DNA from: Archangium violaceum Cb vi76
Lineage (GTDB): Bacteria > Myxococcota > Myxococcia > Myxococcales > Myxococcaceae
DNA length: 64,000 nucleotides
Reading direction: 5' to 3'
Assembly (NCBI RefSeq): GCF_000733295.1
Contig: NZ_JPMI01000177.1
Location: 1 to 64,000, forward strand
A program made the translations under genes and the position numbers. Shown in pieces: positions 32,360 through 39,678 of this stretch. The stretch's first letter is position 1; each line of letters starts with the position of its first letter. Below the pieces are notes generated by a model. It saw only the letters and a list, made by a program, of their open reading frames with translations, had not been told where the DNA came from and did no database searches.

Positions 32360-32684
32360 GAAGCGCGATTCTCAGCCCAGCACGCCTGCCCATCCAGGCA
32401 CCCGGAGTGCGCGCTTCACAGGGACCAGCCAGGTGACAACTGCGCACGCGGAGCCACCGTCACGGTCCACGGGCTGAAGCCGGGAAGCGCGGGCCGGTAG
32501 AGAGCGCCCAGGCCCAGCGCGCCCTGCACGGTGAAGCCCTCACGGAGCCGGAGGCTGTAGCACCGCGCCGCCCCCCACGTCACGCCGCGTACGCACCCGC
32601 GCCTTCCACTGACACGCGCCGTACGCACCTGGCACCGACGCACGGAACGTGGCCCACGTCCCGGGCCTTCGTTAGGTTGCATCC
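32360..32684. other. Intergenic region with a possible gene remnant
   Basis: A leftward frame at 32416-32682 could encode ~60 residues that look like the last strands of an outer-membrane protein (LRLREGFTVQGALGLGALYR, then SPWTVTVAPRAQLSPGW), but its N-terminal part is arginine/cysteine-rich and not protein-like. I see no start signal. It could be a decayed gene end or chance. The divergent promoters of the toxin and thioesterase genes should also be here. Confidence 0.3.
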
Positions 32685-33506
32685 ATGTCCACCCCCGCCT
32701 CCGACTCGCCCTTCGTCACCGCCACCACCTGGAACGCGCTCGGGGAGGGGCGCTACCAGGGACACATCCGCCCCGAGTGGTTCCAGGGACGCGGCGCCTA
32801 TGGCGGCATGCTCGGAGGCGCGCTGCTGCGCTCGATGATGCGCGAGCTGAACGAGCCGGCCCGTGCGCCGCGCTCCTTCACCGTGCACTTCTGCGCGCCC
32901 GTGGCCGAGGGCGAGGCCTCGCTCATGGTGCGCACGGAGCGCGCCGGGCGGCAGGTGACGCACCTGTCGGCGCGGATGGAGCAGGCGGGGCAGGTGACGT
33001 GCCTGGCGAGCGCCACCTTCGCCACCTCGCGCGAGACGCCGCTCGTCTACACGGACGCGCGCCCGCCCAGGGTGCCGCCTCCGGACGACGTGCCCCCCGT
33101 GGCGAGCGCCATGCTGCCCACCTTCGGCGCTCAGTTCGACTACCGCTGGTGCGTGGGCGCCGTGCCCTACACGGGCGCCGCCGAGGCCCGCGTGGGCGGG
33201 TGGATTCGCCCGCGAGTCCCCACGCCGCTCGATGCGCCGCTCGTGGTGGGCCTGCTGGATGCCTTTCCTCCCGCGGCCTTCGCTCGCGTGGACGGCTTCT
33301 GCAACGGCGCCACCATGGACTACACGGCGCACTTCTACGCGCCGCTGCCGCTCGACGCCTCGCCCGAGGCCTTCTACCTGCGCACCGGCCACTCCCGTCA
33401 CGCCGCGCACGGCTACGCGGATGACCTCGCGGAGCTGTGGAGCCGGGACGGACAACTGCTCGCCCAGCTGCGCCAGATGGCGGCCGTGTTCCCCCCGAGC
33501 CGCTGA
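32685..33506 (+). CDS. Acyl-CoA thioesterase of the TesB-like double-hotdog family
   Basis: 273 residues. N-terminal hotdog: QGHIRPEWFQGRGAYGGMLGG, FTVHFCAPVAEGEASL, then TERAGRQVTHLSARMEQAGQ, LASATFATSRET; C-terminal hotdog: FDYRWCVGAVPYTGAAEARVGG, WIRPR, LVVGLLDAFPPAAF, TMDYTAHFYAPLP. This is the thioesterase-like superfamily (4HBT_3) often annotated as acyl-CoA thioesterase II-like. The expected Asp/Gln/Thr catalytic set cannot be assigned with confidence. Substrate is probably a medium or long acyl-CoA. It is monocistronic and convergent with the HxlR regulator gene. Confidence 0.88.
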   Translation: MSTPASDSPFVTATTWNALGEGRYQGHIRPEWFQGRGAYGGMLGGALLRSMMRELNEPARAPRSFTVHFCAPVAEGEASLMVRTERAGRQVTHLSARMEQAGQVTCLASATFATSRETPLVYTDARPPRVPPPDDVPPVASAMLPTFGAQFDYRWCVGAVPYTGAAEARVGGWIRPRVPTPLDAPLVVGLLDAFPPAAFARVDGFCNGATMDYTAHFYAPLPLDASPEAFYLRTGHSRHAAHGYADDLAELWSRDGQLLAQLRQMAAVFPPSR

Positions 33507-33524
33507 ACCGGCGCCCGCCTCCTC

Positions 33525-33992
33525 TCAGGCGGAGGACTCGCGCCGTCCGGCCCGGCCCGCCTTCCCGCCCTCGGGAGCGGACTTCCGGGAGACGTGCTGG
33601 GCGCGCGCGGCGAAGACACGGGGCAGGTTGTCTTCGATCCAGTCGGTGAGGGCCTCGATGTGCGAGGCGACCTCCTGACCCATGGGCGTGAGGCTGTAGT
33701 CCACCCGGGGAGGGATGACGGGGAAGACCTCGCGGACGACGAAGCCGTCCTCCTCCAGCGCGTGGAGCGTCTGGGCGAGCATCTTCTCGCTCACCCCCGC
33801 CACCTTCCGCCGCAATTCACTGAAGCGGTGCGTGCCCTCCAGCAGGGCCACGAGCACCAGCACGCCCCAGCGGCTCGTGACGTGATCCAACACGCCCCGG
33901 GACGGGCACGCGGCGGCGTAGAGGTCTCCCCGCTGCTCGGCCCACTTCGCCATCGCCTTGCGCAGGTGCTTCGGCTGCTTGCTCGCTGTCAT
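33525..33992 (-). CDS. HxlR-type redox-responsive regulator (QorR/YtfH-like)
   Basis: 155 residues. HxlR winged helix: AACPSRGVLDHVTSRWGVLVLVALLEG, HRFSELRRKVAGVSEKMLAQTL, LEEDGFVVREVFPVIPPRVDYSLT. The N-terminal Cys29-Pro is the conserved cysteine used as thiol switch for electrophiles or quinones in this family. The C-terminal extension (~25 residues, basic) is unusual but common in actinobacterial and myxobacterial members. It is divergent from a QorB homologue, exactly the E. coli ytfH-ytfG arrangement, so it should control that gene. Confidence 0.93.
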   Translation of the reverse strand: MTASKQPKHLRKAMAKWAEQRGDLYAAACPSRGVLDHVTSRWGVLVLVALLEGTHRFSELRRKVAGVSEKMLAQTLHALEEDGFVVREVFPVIPPRVDYSLTPMGQEVASHIEALTDWIEDNLPRVFAARAQHVSRKSAPEGGKAGRAGRRESSA

Positions 33993-34002
33993 GTCAGTAG
34001 CT

Positions 34003-34033
34003 TACCTCAAGGTAGGTACTTACGAAAAGTAAG
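34003..34033. promoter_or_regulatory. Two inverted repeats in the hxlR-qorB divergent promoter
   Basis: TACCTCAAGGTA (34003-34014) and CTTACGAAAAGTAAG (34019-34033) are adjacent inverted repeats sharing the half-site TAC/GTA spelled CTTAC or TACCT. They are candidate HxlR binding sites controlling both directions. Confidence 0.55.
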
Positions 34034-34095
34034 CATGGCCGTTAGGGTGTGTCCTGCGTTTCGACGAAGTCCTCACGCCAGGAAAGGAACACCCC

Positions 34096-34950
34096 ATGAT
34101 TCTCGTCACTGGAGCCACCGGGAAGCTCGGCCGTCTCGTCCTCGAGAAGCTGCTCGAGAAGGTCCCCGCCCACCAGGTCATCGCGGCCGTGCGCAACCCC
34201 GAGAAGGCCGCGGAGCTCCGCGCGCGCGGCGTCCAGGTGCGCGAGGCGGACTACAGCCAGCCGGAGACGCTCGGGGCGGCGTTCGCGGGAGTGGAGAAGG
34301 CGCTGCTCATCTCCTCCAACGAGGTGGGGCAGCGGACGGCGCAGCACCAGGCGGTGGTGGAGGCCGCCAGGAAGGCCGGAGTGAAGCTGCTGGCCTATAC
34401 GAGCATCCTGCACGCGGACCGCTCGGGGCTGGCACTGGCCGCGGAGCACAAGGCCACGGAGGAGCTCATCCGGGCCTCGGGCGTGCCGTACGTGTTGCTG
34501 CGCAACGGCTGGTACACGGAGAACTACACGGAGAACCTGGGGCCGGCGCTGGCGCAAGGGGCCATCCTGGGTAGCGCGGGCGAGGGCCGGGTGGCCGCGG
34601 CCACGCGGGCCGACTACGCGGCGGCGGCGGTGGCGGTGCTCACGGGCTCGGGACATGAGAACAAGGTGTACGAGCTGGCGGGAGACACCGCGTTCACGAT
34701 GACGGAGCTGGCCGCCGAGGTGTCGCGCAAGGCGGGCAAGACGATCGTCTACAAGGACCTACCGCCCGAGCAGTACCAGGGCGTGCTGGAGGGAGCCGGG
34801 GTGCCGGGGCCCTTCGCCGGAATCCTGGCGGACTCGGACGTCGGCGCGTCTCGCGGCGAGCTGAACGGCGCGTCGGGAGATCTGCGCCGCCTCATCGGCC
34901 ATGCCACGACGCCGCTGGCGGACGCGGTGGCGGTGGCGCTCCAGCGCTGA
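34096..34950 (+). CDS. qorB: NAD(P)H:quinone oxidoreductase QorB
   Basis: 284 residues with strong resemblance to E. coli QorB (YtfG): LVTGATGKLGRLVLEKLL, AAVRNPEKAAELRARGVQVREADY, KALLISSNEVGQRTAQHQAVV, LLAYTSILHADRSGL, LLRNGWYTENY, ATRADYAAAAVAVL, KVYELAGDTAFTMTELAAE, LADSDVGASRGEL. It is an NmrA-like SDR that reduces quinones with NADPH, limiting redox cycling. It is divergent from the HxlR regulator, with the operators in between. The stop is followed by the repeat hairpin E3. Confidence 0.96.
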   Translation: MILVTGATGKLGRLVLEKLLEKVPAHQVIAAVRNPEKAAELRARGVQVREADYSQPETLGAAFAGVEKALLISSNEVGQRTAQHQAVVEAARKAGVKLLAYTSILHADRSGLALAAEHKATEELIRASGVPYVLLRNGWYTENYTENLGPALAQGAILGSAGEGRVAAATRADYAAAAVAVLTGSGHENKVYELAGDTAFTMTELAAEVSRKAGKTIVYKDLPPEQYQGVLEGAGVPGPFAGILADSDVGASRGELNGASGDLRRLIGHATTPLADAVAVALQR

Positions 34951-35017
34951 GCCCCACCTTCCGAGCCAGGAGGATGGAGTCCCCGTCAGGGGGGAGGTTC
35001 CGGCCGCGATGGGGAGC

Positions 35018-35042
35018 AACGGGTCCGACTGTTGGACCCGTT
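35018..35042. terminator. Hairpin element E3 of a three-member family
   Basis: AACGGGTCC (35018-35026) pairs with GGACCCGTT (35034-35042) around loop GACTGTT, which is the reverse complement of the E1 loop AACAGTC. It lies 68 bases after the qorB stop, upstream of the gene at 35214. Confidence 0.55.
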
Positions 35043-35213
35043 GGTCCGCAGCGGGGCCGGAAGACACCCTGGCGAAGGGAGCCGTGGAAGTCGTCGGGAG
35101 ATGTGGGGTGGGGGTTCGCTGGGGGCCACTTCCGCTCCAGGCGGGGCTCGGGTAGTTTGCGCCGCCCTGCGTTCGGCAGTTCCGCAGTACGCAGCAAACC
35201 GAGGACATCAACG

Positions 35214-35687
35214 ATGGCACGCATTTCCCAGGACCAGGCGCAGGAGCGCCACGCGTTCCTGCTCGACCTCTTCCGCAACCAGCCGGACATCAGCCGCAAC
35301 GAGGCGATGGACGCGTACAAGGACAAGTTCGGGGCCTCGCTGAACGCGAAGACGTTCAATGAGCTGCGCGAGCAGGCTCTGCGGGAGGCGGAGAGCGTGG
35401 AGAAGGAGGAGGAGAGCGTGAGCGAGCCCGAGGAGACGCCGGTGGAGGAGAAGCAGCGGGTGGTGGCGGCGGCGCCGGTGCTGACGAACGAGGCGGGCGC
35501 GCCGGCGGCGGCGAAGAAGCCGAAGGCGAAGGGGCCGGGCTCGAAGAACGTGTTCGTGGACGCGACGCAGGAGCAGCTGCAGTTCCTGGAGAAGGTGCTG
35601 GTGCAGTTGCAGGACTCGGGCGCGAACAACGTGCGCATCGACCACGCCACGGACCGCTGGATGGTCCTGACGGTGGACTCGAAGTAG
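35214..35687 (+). CDS. Conserved myxobacterial protein of unknown function
   Basis: 157 residues from ATG 35214 (GAGGA nine bases upstream); the longer frame from 34974 is not coding-like. Layout: N-terminal helical domain (SQDQAQERHAFLLDLFRNQP, ISRNEAMDAYKDKFGASLNAKTFNELREQAL in two parts ISRNEAMDAYKDKFG and ASLNAKTFNELREQAL) resembling a winged-helix-like or helix-bundle module; an acidic Glu-rich linker (VEKEEESVSEPEETPVEEKQ); an Ala/Lys spacer; and a C-terminal amphipathic beta segment (LQFLEKVLVQLQDSGANNVR, WMVLTVDSK). No family recognised. A REP-like element follows directly after the stop. Confidence 0.7.
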   Translation: MARISQDQAQERHAFLLDLFRNQPDISRNEAMDAYKDKFGASLNAKTFNELREQALREAESVEKEEESVSEPEETPVEEKQRVVAAAPVLTNEAGAPAAAKKPKAKGPGSKNVFVDATQEQLQFLEKVLVQLQDSGANNVRIDHATDRWMVLTVDSK

Positions 35688-35695
35688 GAATCCCT

Positions 35696-35728
35696 CCCTC
35701 TCCCCCCGGGAGAGGGTCGGGGTGAGGG
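35696..35728 (+). repeat. REP-like palindromic element
   Basis: CCCTCTCCCCCCGGGAGAGGG plus TCGGGGTGAGGG, 8 bases after the stop of the preceding gene. Confidence 0.9.
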
Positions 35729-35832
35729 TGCCCGCCCCCGTGTTCCCCCCGTGAGGGAGAGCGGACCGGGGGCGGAGCCCGGAAATCCCGGTAGGATGGA
35801 GGCCTTCACCCGCCGAGGGGAGGGCCTGCCCG

Positions 35833-37293
35833 ATGGAGAAGGATGCTTCGAGTGCGGCACCCGTGGAGACACGGCTCACGTGGGACAGACTGGCGGTCCA
35901 GGCGCCGCTCACCGTCTCGAACGAGAACCTGACGCTGTCCTGGGACAAACCCGACTCATCCCAGTACCAGCCGGTGTTCCTCCGCGCCCTGGCCACGGGC
36001 GAGCTCAAGGGCAGCCACTTCTACTGGGAATTCGTCATCGAGTCCTCGCGGCAGCAGCGGCTCGGCGTCGGCGTCATATTGGAGCCTGCCTGCTGGGTGC
36101 ACCCGGGCTATCTGGGCGCGGGAGGGAATTCCTGGTCGTACGATCCGCTGCGAGGAGTGATCGTGACCCGGCAGCAGGCCCTGCACTCGGGCCTCCCGAC
36201 CCTCCCGGACTCGGGAGTGATCGCCGTGGAGCTGGATCTCGCCGAGAGCGACACCTTCACGTTCATCGTGAATGGAGAGCGGACGCCCCCCATCGAGCTT
36301 CCTCTTGGCTGTACCGTGATTCCCGCGGCCTGCCTCTTCGCGGTCGGGCAGAAGGTCACCCTGCGCAACTTCGTGGCCAATAAACCCGAGGTCCTCTCCC
36401 TCGCGAAGGTCCGGCGGAAACGAGAGCGCGCGGGTGTGCCCGATGAGGCCGAGAGCCAGAAGCGGCCCAGCGGCGCCGCCTTGAAGCTCGCCGACACCAT
36501 CCTGAAGATCGTGGAGTTCGCCGAATGTGAATCGGCGCTCGTGAGGGACCCGAGGAACATCAGGCTCCGCTACAAACAAATCGAGCTCCTGAAGACACGT
36601 GCCGTCCTCCCCGATGACGAGGTCAGGAGGGACAAGGTGCTCGCGGCCTACGAGACGCTCTGCATGCTCGCCCCGGAGGATGACAAGGCCTGGATGGGGA
36701 GGGCCGACTGGCTCCACCTCCATGGCCGCGGTGAAGATGCGTTGGCGTGCCTGGACAAGTGCAAGCAACGCAACGCGAACTACTGGCTGGTCCGGGCGCA
36801 ATACCTGGACAAGCTCGGCAGGTTCGAGGAGGCACTGAGCTGCTTGAGGACCGTCCAGGAGATGCAACCGGAGGACAACTTCCTGTTGGGGAACATCGGC
36901 GGTGCGCTGGCGAAGCTGAAGCGATGGGAAGAAGCCCTCGAGGTGCTCGAACAAGCGCTCCGCACGAATCCACACTACGTGGCCGCCCGGCTCGAGAAGG
37001 GGCAGTGCCTCATCGGCCTCCAGCGCTACGAAGAAGCGCTCGCCGTCATCCATGAGGTGGATATCACGCGGAAGATGGGGAGAACGAAATCCCTGCTGGC
37101 CTATGTCATCTTCAAGCTGGGACACCCCGACATGGCACGGCGGCTCCTGGATGCGGAACTCTCGTGGGCTCCCAAGGCCCAGCCGCTCGACGAGAACGGC
37201 CGCACGGTCCTGGGCACCGAGGTCGAGGAGGAATTCCAGACCCTGGCCAGGGAGGTGTACGACCGTTACGAGCCCCTGCGCCGCGACGACTAG
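35833..37293 (+). CDS. SPRY-like domain protein with C-terminal TPR repeats
   Basis: 486 residues, soluble. Residues ~20-175 match a SPRY/B30.2-type beta-sandwich: LSWDKPD...FLRALATG, HFYWEFVIESSRQQRLGVGV, NSWSYDPLRGVIVTRQQAL, IAVELDLAESDTFTFIVNGE, CLFAVGQKVTLRNF. A basic linker (KVRRKRERAG) follows. The C-terminal ~260 residues are TPR repeats (RLRYKQIELLKTR, AWMGRADWLHLHGRGEDALACL, YWLVRAQYLDKLGRFEEALSCL, NIGGALAKLKRWEEALEVLEQAL, EKGQCLIGLQRYEEALAVI). Both modules bind other proteins, so a scaffold or adaptor is likely. GAGGGGAGGG upstream supports the start. SPRY modules are typical of eukaryotic proteins and rare in bacteria. Confidence 0.85.
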   Translation: MEKDASSAAPVETRLTWDRLAVQAPLTVSNENLTLSWDKPDSSQYQPVFLRALATGELKGSHFYWEFVIESSRQQRLGVGVILEPACWVHPGYLGAGGNSWSYDPLRGVIVTRQQALHSGLPTLPDSGVIAVELDLAESDTFTFIVNGERTPPIELPLGCTVIPAACLFAVGQKVTLRNFVANKPEVLSLAKVRRKRERAGVPDEAESQKRPSGAALKLADTILKIVEFAECESALVRDPRNIRLRYKQIELLKTRAVLPDDEVRRDKVLAAYETLCMLAPEDDKAWMGRADWLHLHGRGEDALACLDKCKQRNANYWLVRAQYLDKLGRFEEALSCLRTVQEMQPEDNFLLGNIGGALAKLKRWEEALEVLEQALRTNPHYVAARLEKGQCLIGLQRYEEALAVIHEVDITRKMGRTKSLLAYVIFKLGHPDMARRLLDAELSWAPKAQPLDENGRTVLGTEVEEEFQTLAREVYDRYEPLRRDD

Positions 37294-37316
37294 CCTGAAC
37301 CGCCCGGAGCAGCGCC

Positions 37317-38621
37317 TCAGAACTCCCCGGAGCTCTCGAGGCGCACGGCGGCGGAGCCCGGAGCCCCAGCGGGCACCAGCTTGGAAGGAGCCTCGGTGGC
37401 GTCGAAGGCGCGGGGGCGCAACAGCCTCAAGGTGAGCACCAGTGCCAGGAACAGCACCGCGCAGCTGGCGGTGACGAAGCGCACGCCGATGCGATCCGCG
37501 AGCGCCCCCTGGGCCCACACCCCGGCGGCGTACCCGACCCCGAGCATCATGCTGTAGAGGCTGTGGATGCGGGCCTGGAGCTCGCGGGGGACGCGCAGCT
37601 GGCACAGGGTATTCAGGCCGGTGAGGGTGGCCATGTAGAACCAGCCGAGCCCCACCATGGCGAGCGCGGCGAGGTGCAGCGTGGGGGCCATCCAGTAGAG
37701 GGCGGCGATGGGGCCGATGCCGAGCAGACAGGCCTCGAGGACGCGCTGGCGGCCGAGCCGGGTGACGAGGGGCCCGAGCATGACGGCGGCGAGCACGGCG
37801 CCGACGCCCTGGGCGGTGACGAGCAGGGAGGTGGCGGCGGCGCCCTGGTTGAAGACGCGGATGGCGTAGACGGGCACCAGGCCGATGAAGGGGGCCACGA
37901 GGGTGCACATGACGAGGGTGCCCATCATGGCGAGGAAGATGCCGGCGTCCTCGCGGGCGACGCGGGCGCCGCGGACGATGCCGGGCCAGAGCTCGTCCTG
38001 GGAGAGGGAGCTGGCCCTGGCCGAGGGGCTCACGCGCCACAGGGCGACGAGCACGGCGACGAAGGACAGCGTGTTGACGAGCAGGGCCCAGGCGATGCCG
38101 TGGGCGGAGAGCACCACGGCGGCGATCGCGGGGCCGATGATGCGGCCGAGGTTGAACTGGGCCGAGTTGAGACTCACCGCGCTGTGGAGATCCTCGGGAG
38201 GGACGAGCTCGGAGACGAGGGCGGAGAAGGCGGGGTTGGTGAGGGCGCTGACGCAGCCGTTGAGGAAGGAGATGACGCCGACGGCGGGCACGGTGAGGTG
38301 GCCGGTGAAGGCGAGCACGGTGAGGATGCCGGCCAGCAGCGCGTGCAGCAGGGTGCCCACGGCGACATAGGAGCGCCGATCGAAGCGGTCCGCGAGTGCC
38401 CCGGCGACGGGGGAGAGGACGAGCGCGGGAAGATAGGTGATGGCGGCGATGCCGCCGGTGGCCTCGGCGCGGCCCGTCACGGTGGTGACGAAGACGCCCA
38501 GCGCGAGGATCTCCATCCACGTGCCGATGTTGGAGACGAGCGCACCAGACCAGACGTAGACGAAATTCCGGTGCCCGAAAGCACGGAGCGAAGAGAAGCG
38601 CGACAGATGGAGGGCAGTCAC
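37317..38621 (-). CDS. MFS_3-type exporter (EntS-like)
   Basis: 434 residues from GTG 38621, with AAGGG eight bases upstream; the longer frame adds a charged non-membrane N-terminus. About twelve membrane helices. Motif A variants ALADRFDRRSYVAVG (between helices 2 and 3) and VTRLGRQRV, and the helix-5 antiporter-like glycine set (LNSAQFNLGRIIGPAIAAVV) fit the MFS_3 family including enterobactin exporter EntS. Substrate unknown: export of a siderophore or drug. Convergent with the SPRY-TPR gene and divergent from a signal-peptide protein. Confidence 0.9.
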   Translation of the reverse strand: MTALHLSRFSSLRAFGHRNFVYVWSGALVSNIGTWMEILALGVFVTTVTGRAEATGGIAAITYLPALVLSPVAGALADRFDRRSYVAVGTLLHALLAGILTVLAFTGHLTVPAVGVISFLNGCVSALTNPAFSALVSELVPPEDLHSAVSLNSAQFNLGRIIGPAIAAVVLSAHGIAWALLVNTLSFVAVLVALWRVSPSARASSLSQDELWPGIVRGARVAREDAGIFLAMMGTLVMCTLVAPFIGLVPVYAIRVFNQGAAATSLLVTAQGVGAVLAAVMLGPLVTRLGRQRVLEACLLGIGPIAALYWMAPTLHLAALAMVGLGWFYMATLTGLNTLCQLRVPRELQARIHSLYSMMLGVGYAAGVWAQGALADRIGVRFVTASCAVLFLALVLTLRLLRPRAFDATEAPSKLVPAGAPGSAAVRLESSGEF

Positions 38622-38781
38622 GGCTCGACCCTTGTAACGCACCCGCGTGACGCGTGCTCGGTGGGCACCTGCGCACACGACTCCAGTGGCGACGAACTCG
38701 TATGAACACAAACAAGGAATGAAATCCACGAGGCGGGACGGAAGTGGCCCTGGAAGGAGTGACGCATCAGGCTGACGCGCC

Positions 38782-39504
38782 ATGACACGAACGATGAAGC
38801 TGATGCTGCTGTTGAGCCTGATGGTGGCGGGGACGGCGGGAGCCACGGGGCCCTCGTCGCTGGAGGTGAAGCTCACGCCGCTGGCGGCGAGGAAGGGGTC
38901 GGTGCTCTTCCGCACCCGTTACACCGTCAACCGGGAGGGGGCGCACCGCTTCATGACGGTCGAGTTCGGCTGGCTGGTGGTGGATGCGGGCGGGGGCTGG
39001 AAGGAGGTGCCGCACCGGACGGTGGCGGAGCCGCCCTCGCCCGCGTCCGCCGAGGAGGACACACGGGCCTGGGCGGAGTTGAAGCGGGCGGACGCGGAGT
39101 TCAAGGCGCCACTGGATTGGAAGTCACCTCCGGAGAGCCTCGCCGGGCTGCTGCGCGAGTACGGCTTCACGAAGAAGGACGCGGTGGCGAAGAACGCGGG
39201 AGCGGGCACGGTGACATGGAGCCCGAAGGAACTGTGTCAGGGCAAGCACTGCACGACGCCCTGCCGCCAGCGCACGCTGCACGAGTGGCGGAGCGGGGAC
39301 GCGGATGCGGTGGAGGAGCCACAGAAGAAGCCCCTCCAAGCGCTGTTCGTGCACTCGGGCCTGGCCGTCTTCCACAACAAGTACAACGAGGAGAACAACC
39401 AGGGTGCCTTCTTCACCGAGCCCGTGAAAGGGAAGGTGGAGGAGGACAGGGACCCGGGCATCGAGATACACGACGTGATGGCCATCTGCGTGCTGCCGCG
39501 CTGA
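38782..39504 (+). CDS. Secreted protein of unknown function
   Basis: 240 residues with a signal peptide (MKLMLLLSLMVAGTAGATG, cleavage near residue 22). The mature part has an N-terminal beta segment (SLEVKLTPLAARKGSVLFRT, FMTVEFGWLVVDAGGGW), a helical middle and a C-terminal part with cysteines (CQGKHCTTPC, and a last Cys in AICVLPR), which may form disulfides outside the cytoplasm. No family recognised. A GGAAGGAG sequence lies more than 20 bases upstream, so the exact start is uncertain; ATG 38794 (MKLMLL) is an alternative. Confidence 0.7.
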   Translation: MTRTMKLMLLLSLMVAGTAGATGPSSLEVKLTPLAARKGSVLFRTRYTVNREGAHRFMTVEFGWLVVDAGGGWKEVPHRTVAEPPSPASAEEDTRAWAELKRADAEFKAPLDWKSPPESLAGLLREYGFTKKDAVAKNAGAGTVTWSPKELCQGKHCTTPCRQRTLHEWRSGDADAVEEPQKKPLQALFVHSGLAVFHNKYNEENNQGAFFTEPVKGKVEEDRDPGIEIHDVMAICVLPR

Positions 39505-39599
39505 GCCCCGGAAAGAACGAGAGCGCCCGGGAAAGAACCCCGGACGCTCGGAAGAACAAACAGAGGAAGCCCCAGCGGGAACACAGCCTGGCCACACAT

Positions 39600-39633
39600 C
39601 CCCTCTCCCCTCGGGAGAGGGTCGGGGTGAGGG
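39600..39633 (+). repeat. REP-like palindromic element
   Basis: CCCTCTCCCCTCGGGAGAGGG plus TCGGGGTGAGGG, between two convergent genes, 95 bases after the upstream stop. Confidence 0.9.
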
Positions 39634-39678
39634 TATCCGTCCCGGTGCTCCTACCCGGCGGACCCCCACTGTGCGCCG

